From positions 5,282-14,960 of the forward strand of contig DGBL01000202.1 in assembly GCA_002384315.1 (NCBI GenBank): a stretch of DNA of 9,679 bases, given 5' to 3'. The notes under the pieces were generated by a model. That model was not told the DNA's origin and ran no database searches. It saw only the letters and a list, made by a program, of their open reading frames with translations. The position numbers were made by a program, and so were the translations under genes. Of this stretch, positions 1 to 5,728 are shown one piece after another; the stretch's first letter is position 1; the number at the start of each line of letters is the position of its first letter. The stretch is from Micrococcaceae bacterium UBA4005. GTDB taxonomy: Bacteria > Actinomycetota > Actinomycetes > Actinomycetales > Micrococcaceae.

Positions 1-333
1 GCCGTGGATTTCGCCCGGTCAGGGCTCTTGGAGATAGCCGATCCCGCATCTGTCGGCGCGTACAGGGGTAGCCAGGCAGACGGTGAGCGGCTGGTCACCC
101 ACCGGTTTGAAGCCCGTCTGCGGGGTTATTCCGGCTGGGACTGGTTCGCGACTCTTGCACGGGTCGCACGCGGGAAGGAACCTACTATTTGTGAAGTGGG
201 AATCCTGCCGTCGGAGGCTGCGCTCTTGGCGCCGCAATGGTTGCCCTGGTCCGAACGTGTTCGGGACGAGGATACCCCGCAGGATACGGAAGTCTCGGGC
301 GCAGAGCCGACCGAACCTCCCGCCACCAGTTAG
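1..333 (+). CDS. DUF3027 domain protein, C-terminal part (5' end outside window)
   Basis: The reading frame is open from the first base and ends at TAG 331-333, giving about 110 residues. A GTG at base 4 could serve as a start, but the sequence there (AVDFARSGLLEIADP) reads like the interior of the family, so I treat the gene as cut by the window edge. The visible part matches the DUF3027 pattern of actinobacteria: ERLVTHRFEARLRGY, a GWDWFATLARVAR stretch, then EVGILPSEAALLAPQW and VPWSER-like LPWSERVRD. The last 25 or so residues are an acidic, Pro/Thr-rich tail without structure signals. No enzymatic role is known to me for DUF3027; the aromatic/Arg-rich core gives no clear function. It lies 26 bp before the MFS gene on the same strand, so the two may be co-transcribed. 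Confidence 0.8.
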   Translation, partial: AVDFARSGLLEIADPASVGAYRGSQADGERLVTHRFEARLRGYSGWDWFATLARVARGKEPTICEVGILPSEAALLAPQWLPWSERVRDEDTPQDTEVSGAEPTEPPATS

Positions 334-359
334 CGGGCGCACCTGATGGACCGCGTGAG

Positions 360-1634
360 ATGAGCATGTTCCGGTCCCTGCAGTTGCATAATTACCGGAT
401 CTGGTTTCTAGGGGCACTGGTTTCCAATATTGGAACCTGGATGCAGCGCACGGCTCAGGACTGGCTGGTCTATGACATTCTTACCAACCAGAATGCTGCC
501 GCACTGGGGATCACCATGGCACTCCAGTTGGGCCCGCAATTAGTGCTTGCACCATGGACCGGCCTCGTGGCGGACACGGTCGATCGGCGAAAGTTGCTCG
601 TAGCGACGCAATGCCTCATGGCGGTCCTCGGGGTGGGGCTGGGACTCATGGTCGTGGCAGGGGCAGCTGATTTGTGGCATGTCTACGCATTTGCGCTGGC
701 GTTGGGCCTGGTTGCTGCGTTCGATGGTCCCGCGCGCCAATCCTTCGTCTCCGAACTGGTGCGTGAAGACTATCTTCCCAATGCAGTCGCCTTGAACAGT
801 GCCTCGTTCAATGGTGCCAGGCTCATCGGGCCAGCCGTTGCGGGCCTACTCACCGCGGCTGTCGGCCCGGGCTGGGTGTTTCTACTCAACGGGCTCACCT
901 TCGGTGCCATGATCTACGCCCTGCTGGTGCTCCGCCGGGATGACTTGCGCAGCCAACCCAAGTCGGTGCGGGGCAAGGGACGCATCCGGGAAGGATTCCG
1001 CTATGTGCGGATGCGCCCGGACCTCATGATGGTGTTACTGGCCATCTTCATCGTCGGTACGTTCGGGCTTAATTTCGGTATCTATATCGCTGCTATGGCG
1101 CGCACCGAGTTCGGGCAGGGTGCCGGTGTTTTCGGGCTGCTCTCTTCGGTCATGGCCTTCGGATCGGTAGCCGGAGCGTTGCTTGCAGCGCGCCGGAGCA
1201 CACCCCGGTTGCGGTTTGTGTTTGGCGCTGCAGGTGCTTTCGGTGTGGCCTGTGCAGTGGCTGCCCTCGCTCCGAACCTCTGGAGCTTCGGACTGGCGCT
1301 GGTCCCGGTTGGCCTGAGTGCGCTCACGCTCATGACCAGCGCCAATTCCTATGTGCAGACCACTACTGCCCCGATCATGCGGGGGCGGGTCATGGCACTG
1401 TATTTCGCGGTCTTCCTCGGGGGTACACCGCTGGGTGCGCCGGTGGTGGGATGGATTTCCGATACGTTCGGTCCGCGCTGGGGCCTGGGCGCGGCAGCGG
1501 CGTCAGGTGTGACAGCAGCAGTCCTGGGGCTACTGTGGGCGTGGCGTTACCATCACCTCCGCGTCAGTTACCGCCGGACGCTGCGCCCCCACTGGATTCT
1601 TATCCGTGCCGCACCACCTCGGCGTCGACGCTAG
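360..1634 (+). CDS. MFS transporter, EntS-like (MFS_3 type)
   Basis: A 424-residue membrane protein with about 12 hydrophobic segments, the normal size for a major facilitator superfamily carrier. The N-terminus (MFRSLQLHNYRIWFLGALVS, then NIGTWMQRTAQDWLV) is typical of the MFS_3 / enterobactin-exporter-like group of actinobacteria, probably proton-driven exporters of small molecules. A motif-A-like cytoplasmic loop, GLVADTVDRRKL, sits at about residues 68-79 between TM2 and TM3. FDGPARQSFV and NSASFNGARLIGP after TM4 are also family hallmarks. The basic C-terminal tail is short. The substrate cannot be told from sequence. The frame is open upstream to 237, but that extension overlaps DUF3027 and looks non-membrane; ATG 360 fits the family, and ATG 366 (MFRSL) is an alternative. 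Neither has a strong Shine-Dalgarno. The gene ends on a CTAG shared with the convergent serC. Confidence 0.88.
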   Translation: MSMFRSLQLHNYRIWFLGALVSNIGTWMQRTAQDWLVYDILTNQNAAALGITMALQLGPQLVLAPWTGLVADTVDRRKLLVATQCLMAVLGVGLGLMVVAGAADLWHVYAFALALGLVAAFDGPARQSFVSELVREDYLPNAVALNSASFNGARLIGPAVAGLLTAAVGPGWVFLLNGLTFGAMIYALLVLRRDDLRSQPKSVRGKGRIREGFRYVRMRPDLMMVLLAIFIVGTFGLNFGIYIAAMARTEFGQGAGVFGLLSSVMAFGSVAGALLAARRSTPRLRFVFGAAGAFGVACAVAALAPNLWSFGLALVPVGLSALTLMTSANSYVQTTTAPIMRGRVMALYFAVFLGGTPLGAPVVGWISDTFGPRWGLGAAAASGVTAAVLGLLWAWRYHHLRVSYRRTLRPHWILIRAAPPRRRR

Positions 1635-2758
1635 AGGGCGCCAATCACATGGTCGATGCAGGCCAGCAAAGCTGACACGTCGTCAGGTTCGATTGCGACG
1701 AACGTAGCAATACGCAGCTGGTTTCGACCCAGCTTCCGGTACGGCTCGACGTCGACGATCCCATTGGCCCGAAGCACCGTCGCTACCTTGGCAGCATCGA
1801 TATCCGCAGCGAAGTCGATAGTCGCGATGACGTTCGAGCGCTCGTCGGGGCGCTGTACAAACGGTGTGGCGACGGCGGACCGCTCAGCCCAGGAGTAGAC
1901 CCGGCCAGCCGAATCTGAGGTTCGTCCGGTCGCAAAATCAAGCCCACCCTGGCTGTTCAACCACCGGAGCTGCTCGTTGAGCATCACCAACGTGGCCAAT
2001 GCAGGCGTGTTGTAGGTCTGGTTCTGGCGGGAGTTGTCAATGGCTGTCTGGAGGTTCAGGAAGTCCGGAATCCACCGGGCGGAACTGTTGATCCGGGCTG
2101 CGCGCTCCAGCGCCGCCGGAGAGAAAAGGCCGCACCAGAGCCCGCCGTCCGAGGCAAAGTTTTTTTGTGGTGCGAAGTAGTAGACATCCGTTTCTGCGAT
2201 ATCCACGCTCAACCCGCCAGCCGCCGAGGTCGCATCAGTGAGCATCAGTGCGTCGGGGTCGGCCCCGCTGACCCGCTCCACAGGGGCGAAGACGCCTGTG
2301 GAAGTTTCGTTATGGGGCCAGGCGTAGACGTCGACGCCGTCCTCGGCGAGCGCCTGCGGACGGGTCCCGGGCTCGGAGGTCCGGATCGACGACGCCGCGA
2401 GGAAGGGCGCCTTGTTGGTCGCCGCGGCGAATTTGGAACCAAATTCGCCGAAGGACAGGTGCTGGGCTTTCGATTCGACCAGGCCGAAGGAGGCGACGTC
2501 CCAAAACGCCGTGGACCCGCCCACACCGAGCACGACTTCGTATCCGGCCGGCGCCGCAAAGAGCGTCGAGATTCCTTCACGCACCTCGCCTACAAGGTTC
2601 CGCACAGCTGGCTGTCGGTGCGAGGTTCCCATGATTGTGCTGCCGGCGTCGTTGAGGGCTTGGAGCTGTGCCGCCCGGACCTTTGAGGGACCTGCGCCGA
2701 AGCGGCCGTCCGCTGGTAGGAGGTCGGAAGGGATACGGAGGCTGGCAGTCTCGCTCAT
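1631..2758 (-). CDS. serC: Phosphoserine aminotransferase, actinobacterial type
   Basis: A 375-residue cytosolic PLP enzyme that transfers an amino group from glutamate to 3-phosphohydroxypyruvate in serine biosynthesis (and to the analogous 4-phosphooxy-threonine precursor in B6 synthesis in organisms using that route). Visible hallmarks: DGRFGAGPSKVR at about 18-28; MGTSHRQPAVRNLV at 43-56; a GGSTAFWD cofactor-phosphate region at 80-87; HNETSTG at 149-155; LTDATSAAGG with the ring-pairing Asp175; and YYFAPQKNFASDGG with the Schiff-base Lys199. QNQTYNTPAL and the C-terminal RIATFVAIE match the same subfamily. The length is right for the actinobacterial branch, which differs from the E. coli type. 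The ATG at 2758-2756 is preceded on the minus strand by CTGGAGAACCT, giving GGAG 5 nt before the start. Orientation is divergent from the DtxR-like gene and convergent with the MFS gene. Confidence 0.96.
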   Translation of the reverse strand: MSETASLRIPSDLLPADGRFGAGPSKVRAAQLQALNDAGSTIMGTSHRQPAVRNLVGEVREGISTLFAAPAGYEVVLGVGGSTAFWDVASFGLVESKAQHLSFGEFGSKFAAATNKAPFLAASSIRTSEPGTRPQALAEDGVDVYAWPHNETSTGVFAPVERVSGADPDALMLTDATSAAGGLSVDIAETDVYYFAPQKNFASDGGLWCGLFSPAALERAARINSSARWIPDFLNLQTAIDNSRQNQTYNTPALATLVMLNEQLRWLNSQGGLDFATGRTSDSAGRVYSWAERSAVATPFVQRPDERSNVIATIDFAADIDAAKVATVLRANGIVDVEPYRKLGRNQLRIATFVAIEPDDVSALLACIDHVIGAL

Positions 2759-2886
2759 AGGTTCTCCAGGAGTGTGGGCGGCGGGTAACGCGTTTCATTC
2801 TGCCCCAGTCTCAGCCCAGGTCCATAGTCGGGCTCGGTTATGCATTCCCTGGAGTGCGCGATCGGCGGGTGGACGGGGAAGGAATG

Positions 2887-2900
2887 GGTTAACCTTGACA
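2887..2900 (+). promoter_or_regulatory. GGTTAACC palindrome next to a TTGACA hexamer in the serC/ideR spacer
   Basis: In the 260-bp divergent spacer, the perfect 8-bp palindrome GGTTAACC (2887-2894) abuts TTGACA (2895-2900), a perfect match to a housekeeping -35 hexamer. No good -10 element lies 16-18 bp downstream (the sequence there is gcctgt), so a promoter is only suggested. GGTTAACC resembles the two inner arms of the DtxR/IdeR operator (GGTTAG and CTAACC) fused without the central bases, so autoregulation by the next gene is conceivable but not shown. The rest of the spacer shows no gene, no tRNA and no clear terminator. Confidence 0.2.
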
Positions 2901-3018
2901 TGCGGGGAAACGGTGTGGCCTGTTGGGGCTGTGGCGGTCTGCCCGCAGCATTCCTGCCCCACGCCTGCTCTCGGGCGACCTCTTTCGCCCCGGACCGCAA
3001 CAAGGAGCCGCGCCAGTC

Positions 3019-3714
3019 ATGACCGACCTTATTGACACGACCGAGATGTATCTGCGGACAATCCTCGAACTCGAGGAGGAGAACATCGTGGCTCTCCGTG
3101 CGCGCATCGCGGAACGGTTGCGGCACTCGGGGCCTACGGTGTCCCAGACCATAGGACGGATGGAGCGTGATGGGCTGGTCGTCGTCTCCGGCGATCGCCA
3201 TCTGGAATTGACTGAGGTTGGACGGCATCGAGCCACCGGCGTGATGCGCAAGCACCGGCTGGCTGAACGCCTTCTCGCAGACGTGATAGGGCTCGAGTGG
3301 GCGTATGTTCATGACGAAGCCTGCCGCTGGGAACATGTGATGAGCGAGCGGGTCGAGCGGCGGCTTTACGACTTACTGGGACAGCCTACCCAATCCCCGT
3401 ATGGCAACCAGATCCCGGGTCTTGAAGCGCTCGGAGGGCCGCCGGAGCCCGCTTCGGCCGACGGGATATGCCCACTACTCGCGGCTGTCCATGAGTACGG
3501 ACCCAATGTGGCACTCACCTTGGTGCGGTTGGCGGAACCGATCCAGGTCGATCCGGAGTTGCTGACCCAGCTGGACGAAGCAGGGCTGCGGCCAGGTGCC
3601 GAGTTTGCCGCTGAATCAGTTGGCGGATATGTCTCCGTTCGCGTCCCTGGCATTGACGGGGCGCTCGAGTTGCCCCCCGAGGTTGCTACGCACATTTTCG
3701 TGAGGCTACGGTAG
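3019..3714 (+). CDS. ideR: DtxR/IdeR-family iron-dependent transcriptional repressor
   Basis: A 231-residue metal-activated repressor; in this family Fe(II) loading drives dimer binding to operators of iron uptake and storage genes. The N-terminal winged helix (1-64) includes RARIAERLRHSGPTVSQTIG and the following RMERDGLV. The dimerisation/metal domain runs to about 140, and an SH3-like C-terminal domain follows (about 144-231). By my count every DtxR ligand is kept at the same residue number: primary site Met10, Cys102, Glu105, His106 (HDEACRWEHVM); ancillary site His79, Glu83, His98. The SH3-domain ligands Glu170 and Gln173 of DtxR correspond here to Glu173 and Gln176 (AEPIQ). Cys102 separates it from the Mn-sensing MntR branch, so an iron sensor is favoured. 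ATG 3019 was chosen because the protein then begins MTDLIDTTEMYLR, matching DtxR from residue 1; AAGGAG at 3002-3007 lies 11 nt upstream. The open frame back to 2923 is not conserved. Confidence 0.94.
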   Translation: MTDLIDTTEMYLRTILELEEENIVALRARIAERLRHSGPTVSQTIGRMERDGLVVVSGDRHLELTEVGRHRATGVMRKHRLAERLLADVIGLEWAYVHDEACRWEHVMSERVERRLYDLLGQPTQSPYGNQIPGLEALGGPPEPASADGICPLLAAVHEYGPNVALTLVRLAEPIQVDPELLTQLDEAGLRPGAEFAAESVGGYVSVRVPGIDGALELPPEVATHIFVRLR

Positions 3715-3728
3715 AAGGCTACTTTTTT
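3711..3728 (+). terminator. Weak intrinsic terminator candidate after ideR
   Basis: GTAG-AAGG-CTAC (3711-3722) can form a 4-bp hairpin, closed by a possible G-T wobble, followed directly by six T residues (3723-3728). The ideR stop codon (TAG 3712-3714) lies in the stem. The stem is short for a terminator in a high-GC organism, so termination would be weak at best. Confidence 0.25.
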
Positions 3729-3740
3729 ATCACGGAACCC

Positions 3741-3746
3741 TATACT
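3741..3746 (+). promoter_or_regulatory. -10-like TATACT upstream of the M23 peptidase gene
   Basis: TATACT matches five of six bases of a sigma-70-type -10 element and stands out in GC-rich DNA. No convincing -35 hexamer lies 16-18 bp upstream (gctact/ctactt). A transcript from here would begin near 3752 and carry a leader of about 115 nt containing a tiny frame ATG 3766 to TGA 3789 (MSVITLH). The heptamer TTATCAC occurs on both sides of the element, at 3727-3733 and 3773-3779. Confidence 0.3.
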
Positions 3747-3867
3747 TGGACACTGATTGAGAGATATGAGCGTTATCACACTCCACTGATTGCCGCCCCG
3801 CTTGGATTTGCTGTGGGCGCTGGCGATGGGGGAGGTGGCGGTGGGCCGAAACGGGAAGGGGGATTCG

Positions 3868-4671
3868 TTGACGATGCACTACGCAGTGGGACGCCGACGC
3901 GTCCTTGCGATTGAGGCTGCTGAGCTCCCAGCAATCCCACGGCATGCGCAACGCCAGCCACGACGGATGAGGGTTGCCCCACCAATTGAATCCGGCGACA
4001 CCCCTGGAACATCGTTGGCACGGCTGGGACAAAGAGTGGCCATGGTTACGGCGGTGTCCGGCATGGCCCTCACCGTCGTGTGGCCAACCACCGCCGCCGT
4101 CACCGCGGAGGGCGGTGCGCAGGATGGCGTGCTTGCAGAGGCGCACGAAGCAGTCCACGCCCCGGACTCCGCCGCCGTCCAATTCGATCGGGCCGCACTC
4201 AGCAGCATCCTCGACCCGGACGTGCGCCTCCGGGGGATCGTCGCTGCCGCTGGAAACGACGTGGCGCCGGCCGCCGCAAAGGGTTCGCTTTCGGCTCCCA
4301 TGGATGACTTGCGCGAAACGTCACCGTTCGGAACACGCACCTCGCCCATCACGGGAGAGGCAGGGGAGATGCATTCCGGCCAGGACTTCGCCAGCAGTTG
4401 CGGAACCAGGGTGCTCGCCGCTGCGGACGGAACCGTCTCGTTTGCGGGCTGGCATCCATTCGGGGGCGGGTTCCGTGTGGTGATCGATCACGTCGGCGGA
4501 CTGCAGACCACCTATAGCCATCTCTCAGTCATAACTGTCAGCGAAGGCCAGGTTATCCGGCGGGGGGACAAAGTCGCCGAGAGCGGTAGCACCGGGGCAT
4601 CCACGGGGTGCCACCTCCATTTTGAGGTAATGGTTGACGGTGAGACCGTCGATCCGCTGGCCTGGCTGTGA
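3868..4671 (+). CDS. Exported M23 (LytM-type) peptidoglycan endopeptidase
   Basis: Predicted 267-residue exported zinc metallopeptidase that would cleave peptide cross-bridges of peptidoglycan. The N-terminus (MTMHYAVGRRR) is cationic. A hydrophobic segment at about 56-78 acts as a late signal peptide or anchor; a spacer with AVQFDRAALSSIL (104-115) follows; the M23 domain fills about 150-267. All metal and catalytic residues are visible: zinc ligands His169 and Asp173 (MHSGQDF), catalytic His218 (TYSHLS), and catalytic His249 with zinc ligand His251 (CHLHFEV). Start choice: TTG 3868 has AAGGGGGA (3856-3863) at good spacing and puts GRRR seven residues from the start, as GRHR is in the two NlpC/P60 neighbours; ATG 3874 is the alternative. 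The frame is open upstream to TTG 3790. The N-terminal module is homologous to the next two genes, implying one paralogous export module carrying different hydrolase domains. Confidence 0.9.
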   Translation: MTMHYAVGRRRVLAIEAAELPAIPRHAQRQPRRMRVAPPIESGDTPGTSLARLGQRVAMVTAVSGMALTVVWPTTAAVTAEGGAQDGVLAEAHEAVHAPDSAAVQFDRAALSSILDPDVRLRGIVAAAGNDVAPAAAKGSLSAPMDDLRETSPFGTRTSPITGEAGEMHSGQDFASSCGTRVLAAADGTVSFAGWHPFGGGFRVVIDHVGGLQTTYSHLSVITVSEGQVIRRGDKVAESGSTGASTGCHLHFEVMVDGETVDPLAWL

Positions 4672-4689
4672 CCGGCAACATACCGTTCC

Positions 4690-4706
4690 GTAACCAGAAC
4701 GTGACA
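4690..4706 (+). promoter_or_regulatory. Possible activator site: direct repeat GTAACC-N5-GTGACA
   Basis: GTAACC (4690-4695) and GTGACA (4701-4706) form an imperfect direct repeat with an 11-bp period, one helical turn. It sits where a -35 region would be expected relative to TACTAT at 4729-4734, which itself lacks a -35 hexamer. Loose direct repeats of this type have been described for the actinobacterial response regulator MtrA, which controls cell-wall hydrolase and Rpf genes. The link to MtrA is inference from general knowledge and the short match could be chance. Confidence 0.22.
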
Positions 4707-4728
4707 TAGCCGCCAAAGTGGGGTACCG

Positions 4729-4734
4729 TACTAT
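4729..4734 (+). promoter_or_regulatory. -10-like TACTAT, candidate promoter for the riboswitch transcript
   Basis: TACTAT fits the TAnnnT form of actinobacterial -10 elements, and transcription starting near 4741 would include the whole c-di-AMP aptamer. The nearest -35-like hexamer, GTGACA at 4701-4706, is 22 bp away, too far for a normal promoter. This suggests either an activator-dependent promoter or a start elsewhere. Confidence 0.28.
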
Positions 4735-4736
4735 TC

Positions 4737-4764
4737 GTGCCAAATTCACCCTAGGCTTTGGCAC
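4737..4764 (+). other. Perfect hairpin GTGCCAAA/TTTGGCAC ahead of the riboswitch
   Basis: An 8-bp perfect inverted repeat, GTGCCAAA (4737-4744) and TTTGGCAC (4757-4764), encloses a 12-nt loop that contains CCTAGG. No T-run follows, so it does not look like an intrinsic terminator. Its 3' arm could instead pair with TGCCAA at 4777-4782, which includes most of the 5' strand of riboswitch helix P1. It might be an operator, a 5' stabilising stem of the leader, or a competitor of aptamer folding. Confidence 0.4.
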
Positions 4765-4775
4765 CTTCCAGCGAA

Positions 4776-4945
4776 TTGCCAAGCTCTGCCATTGCTGGAA
4801 GTTCGTTCGCACAATCGCATGGCAGAGGCGGGGGAACCAATTACGGGTCTCGTTACGAGATCCTTGGGGTTAAGTCGCTGGATTATCAGCGGCCGGGTGA
4901 CTCCCATCCGAATCCGACAGCTCACCCCGTAGGCATTGGGAGAGG
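4776..4945 (+). promoter_or_regulatory. c-di-AMP (ydaO/yuaA-type) riboswitch
   Basis: The sequence carries the diagnostic conserved blocks of the ydaO-yuaA class in order: GCGGGGGAACCAA (4828-4840), TTGGGGTTAAGTC (4864-4876), the GGGTGACTCCC region (4895-4905), CCGAATCCGACAGCTC and then ACCCCGTAGGC (about 4908-4934). Supporting helices are visible: P1 TTGCC (4776-4780) with GGCAT (4932-4936); P2 CTCTGCCAT (4784-4792) with ATGGCAGAG (4819-4827), with an enlarged loop; CCAA (4837-4840) with TTGG (4864-4867) under an 8-bp hairpin GGGTCTCG-TTA-CGAGATCC (4845-4863); and CGCTG (4876-4880) with CAGCG (4887-4891). The class binds cyclic di-AMP and usually turns expression off; in actinobacteria it often precedes rpf, NlpC/P60 and other wall-lytic genes. 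No T-rich terminator lies between aptamer and start codon, and the Shine-Dalgarno GGGAGAGG (4938-4945) abuts P1, so control of translation initiation is the simplest model. Confidence 0.95.
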
Positions 4946-4954
4946 CAAAGACTC

Positions 4955-5686
4955 GTGTCCAATAGTTCTTCATTGGGGCGCCATAGGGCGGCCCCTGCTC
5001 GCGTTAGCCCTATGACGGCAGTGTCCGCAGCGGTGGCGTCCAACGCCGGAACCGTCGGACGTCAGATGACCGTCGTACTTGCAGCCTCGGGAATCGTGCT
5101 AAGCGCCGGTCTTCCCGCGCATGCCGCACCGATCACCGACCGTGAGGTCACCGTCCAGACCCTCAGCACCGTTGCCGCCGATGTTTCGGTAAGCGCTGCG
5201 GACGATGCGAAAGTTTCGTTCGACCGCGCTGCGGTAAAGGCAAGTACTGCCGTGGAGGAAGTGCCGGTAGCGGTCCAGTCCGAAGCTGTGGTCGAGGTCG
5301 CGGTTGAAGCCCCGGCGGTCCAGGCTCCCGCGGTCGAGCCCGTCGAGGTGGAAGCCCCTGCCGCTCCCGAGTCCTCCTCGGGCATCGGCGCGACGCTGGT
5401 CGCCTCCGCCTATTCGCAGATCGGCATCATGCAGGACTGCACCGCCATGGTCGAAACAGCGCTTCGTGCGGCTGGCAAGACTGTAGGGGATCTCGGTCCG
5501 GAACAGTTCTACCAGTTCGGCGACGTTGTCGGCACCCCTGAACCAGGCGATCTGGTGATCCGCCCCGGCCACGTAGCGATCTACGTCGGTAACGGCCAGG
5601 TCATCAGCGGTGGCTTCAACGGAATGAACACCCAACTTCACTCACTGTCCGACCTTTCCGGTTCTAGCTTCGTACGCGTCCGCTAG
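4955..5686 (+). CDS. Exported NlpC/P60-like protein A, riboswitch-controlled
   Basis: Predicted 243-residue secreted protein. Residues 1-37 are a cationic extended N-region (MSNSSSLGRHRA; later NAGTVGRQ). The hydrophobic core runs over about 38-53 with likely cleavage after AHA (55-57). Then follow an Ala/Val/Glu/Pro linker with KVSFDRAAVKA (86-96) and QSEAVV (108-113), and an NlpC/P60-like domain (about 143-243). The catalytic Cys is probably Cys162 (MQDCTAMVETAL) and the His is His206 (GHVAIYVGNG). The usual third polar residue, 12 positions after the His, is Ser218 here, not His, Asn or Gln, so activity may be altered. The domain also lacks the aromatic/Trp-Gly block that normally precedes the Cys. 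GTG 4955 was chosen because GGGAGAGG ends 9 nt upstream and the N-terminus aligns with the next gene. Likely substrate is peptidoglycan stem peptide; role inferred. It is 29 bp from its paralogue B and shares its transcript. Confidence 0.9.
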   Translation: MSNSSSLGRHRAAPARVSPMTAVSAAVASNAGTVGRQMTVVLAASGIVLSAGLPAHAAPITDREVTVQTLSTVAADVSVSAADDAKVSFDRAAVKASTAVEEVPVAVQSEAVVEVAVEAPAVQAPAVEPVEVEAPAAPESSSGIGATLVASAYSQIGIMQDCTAMVETALRAAGKTVGDLGPEQFYQFGDVVGTPEPGDLVIRPGHVAIYVGNGQVISGGFNGMNTQLHSLSDLSGSSFVRVR

Positions 5687-5708
5687 ACCACCCGTACCCC
5701 CTGGAGTT

Positions 5709-5728
5709 TCTTCACATGTCTTCACATG
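5709..5728 (+). repeat. Perfect tandem 10-bp repeat TCTTCACATG x2 at a start codon
   Basis: TCTTCACATG occurs at 5709-5718 and again at 5719-5728 with no spacer. The first copy supplies the ATG of NlpC/P60 gene B; the ATG of the second copy is out of frame. A small slippage duplication is the simplest origin. Confidence 0.85.

Noticed and set aside
2165..2686. Long plus-strand open frame (173 codons) opposite serC
   Set aside because: It lies wholly antisense to the well-supported serC, with Arg/Gly-rich composition typical of shadow frames in GC-rich DNA.
2412..3035. Plus-strand frame of 207 codons spanning the serC start and the divergent spacer
   Set aside because: It overlaps serC antisense and the ideR start, has low-complexity Ser/Arg-rich sequence and no family resemblance.
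2755..3336. Minus-strand frame of 193 codons over the spacer and ideR 5' half
   Set aside because: Antisense to the conserved ideR domain with no recognisable motif or good ribosome site.
4684..4701. Inverted repeat CGTTC-N8-GAACG considered as a LexA/SOS-type site
   Set aside because: The arms are in the opposite order to the actinobacterial GAAC-N4-GTTC SOS box and the spacing is wrong; five-base arms are easily found by chance.
5226..5400. Repetitive Ala/Val/Glu/Pro coding stretch considered as a DNA repeat array
   Set aside because: The periodicity is only loose at the protein level (VEAPAV-like units) and no exact DNA unit repeats; it is a flexible linker.
5099..5641. Minus-strand frame of 180 codons under NlpC/P60 gene A
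   Set aside because: It mirrors the Ala/Val/Pro-rich linker codons of gene A; the Asp/Gly/Arg repeats are a by-product of that composition.
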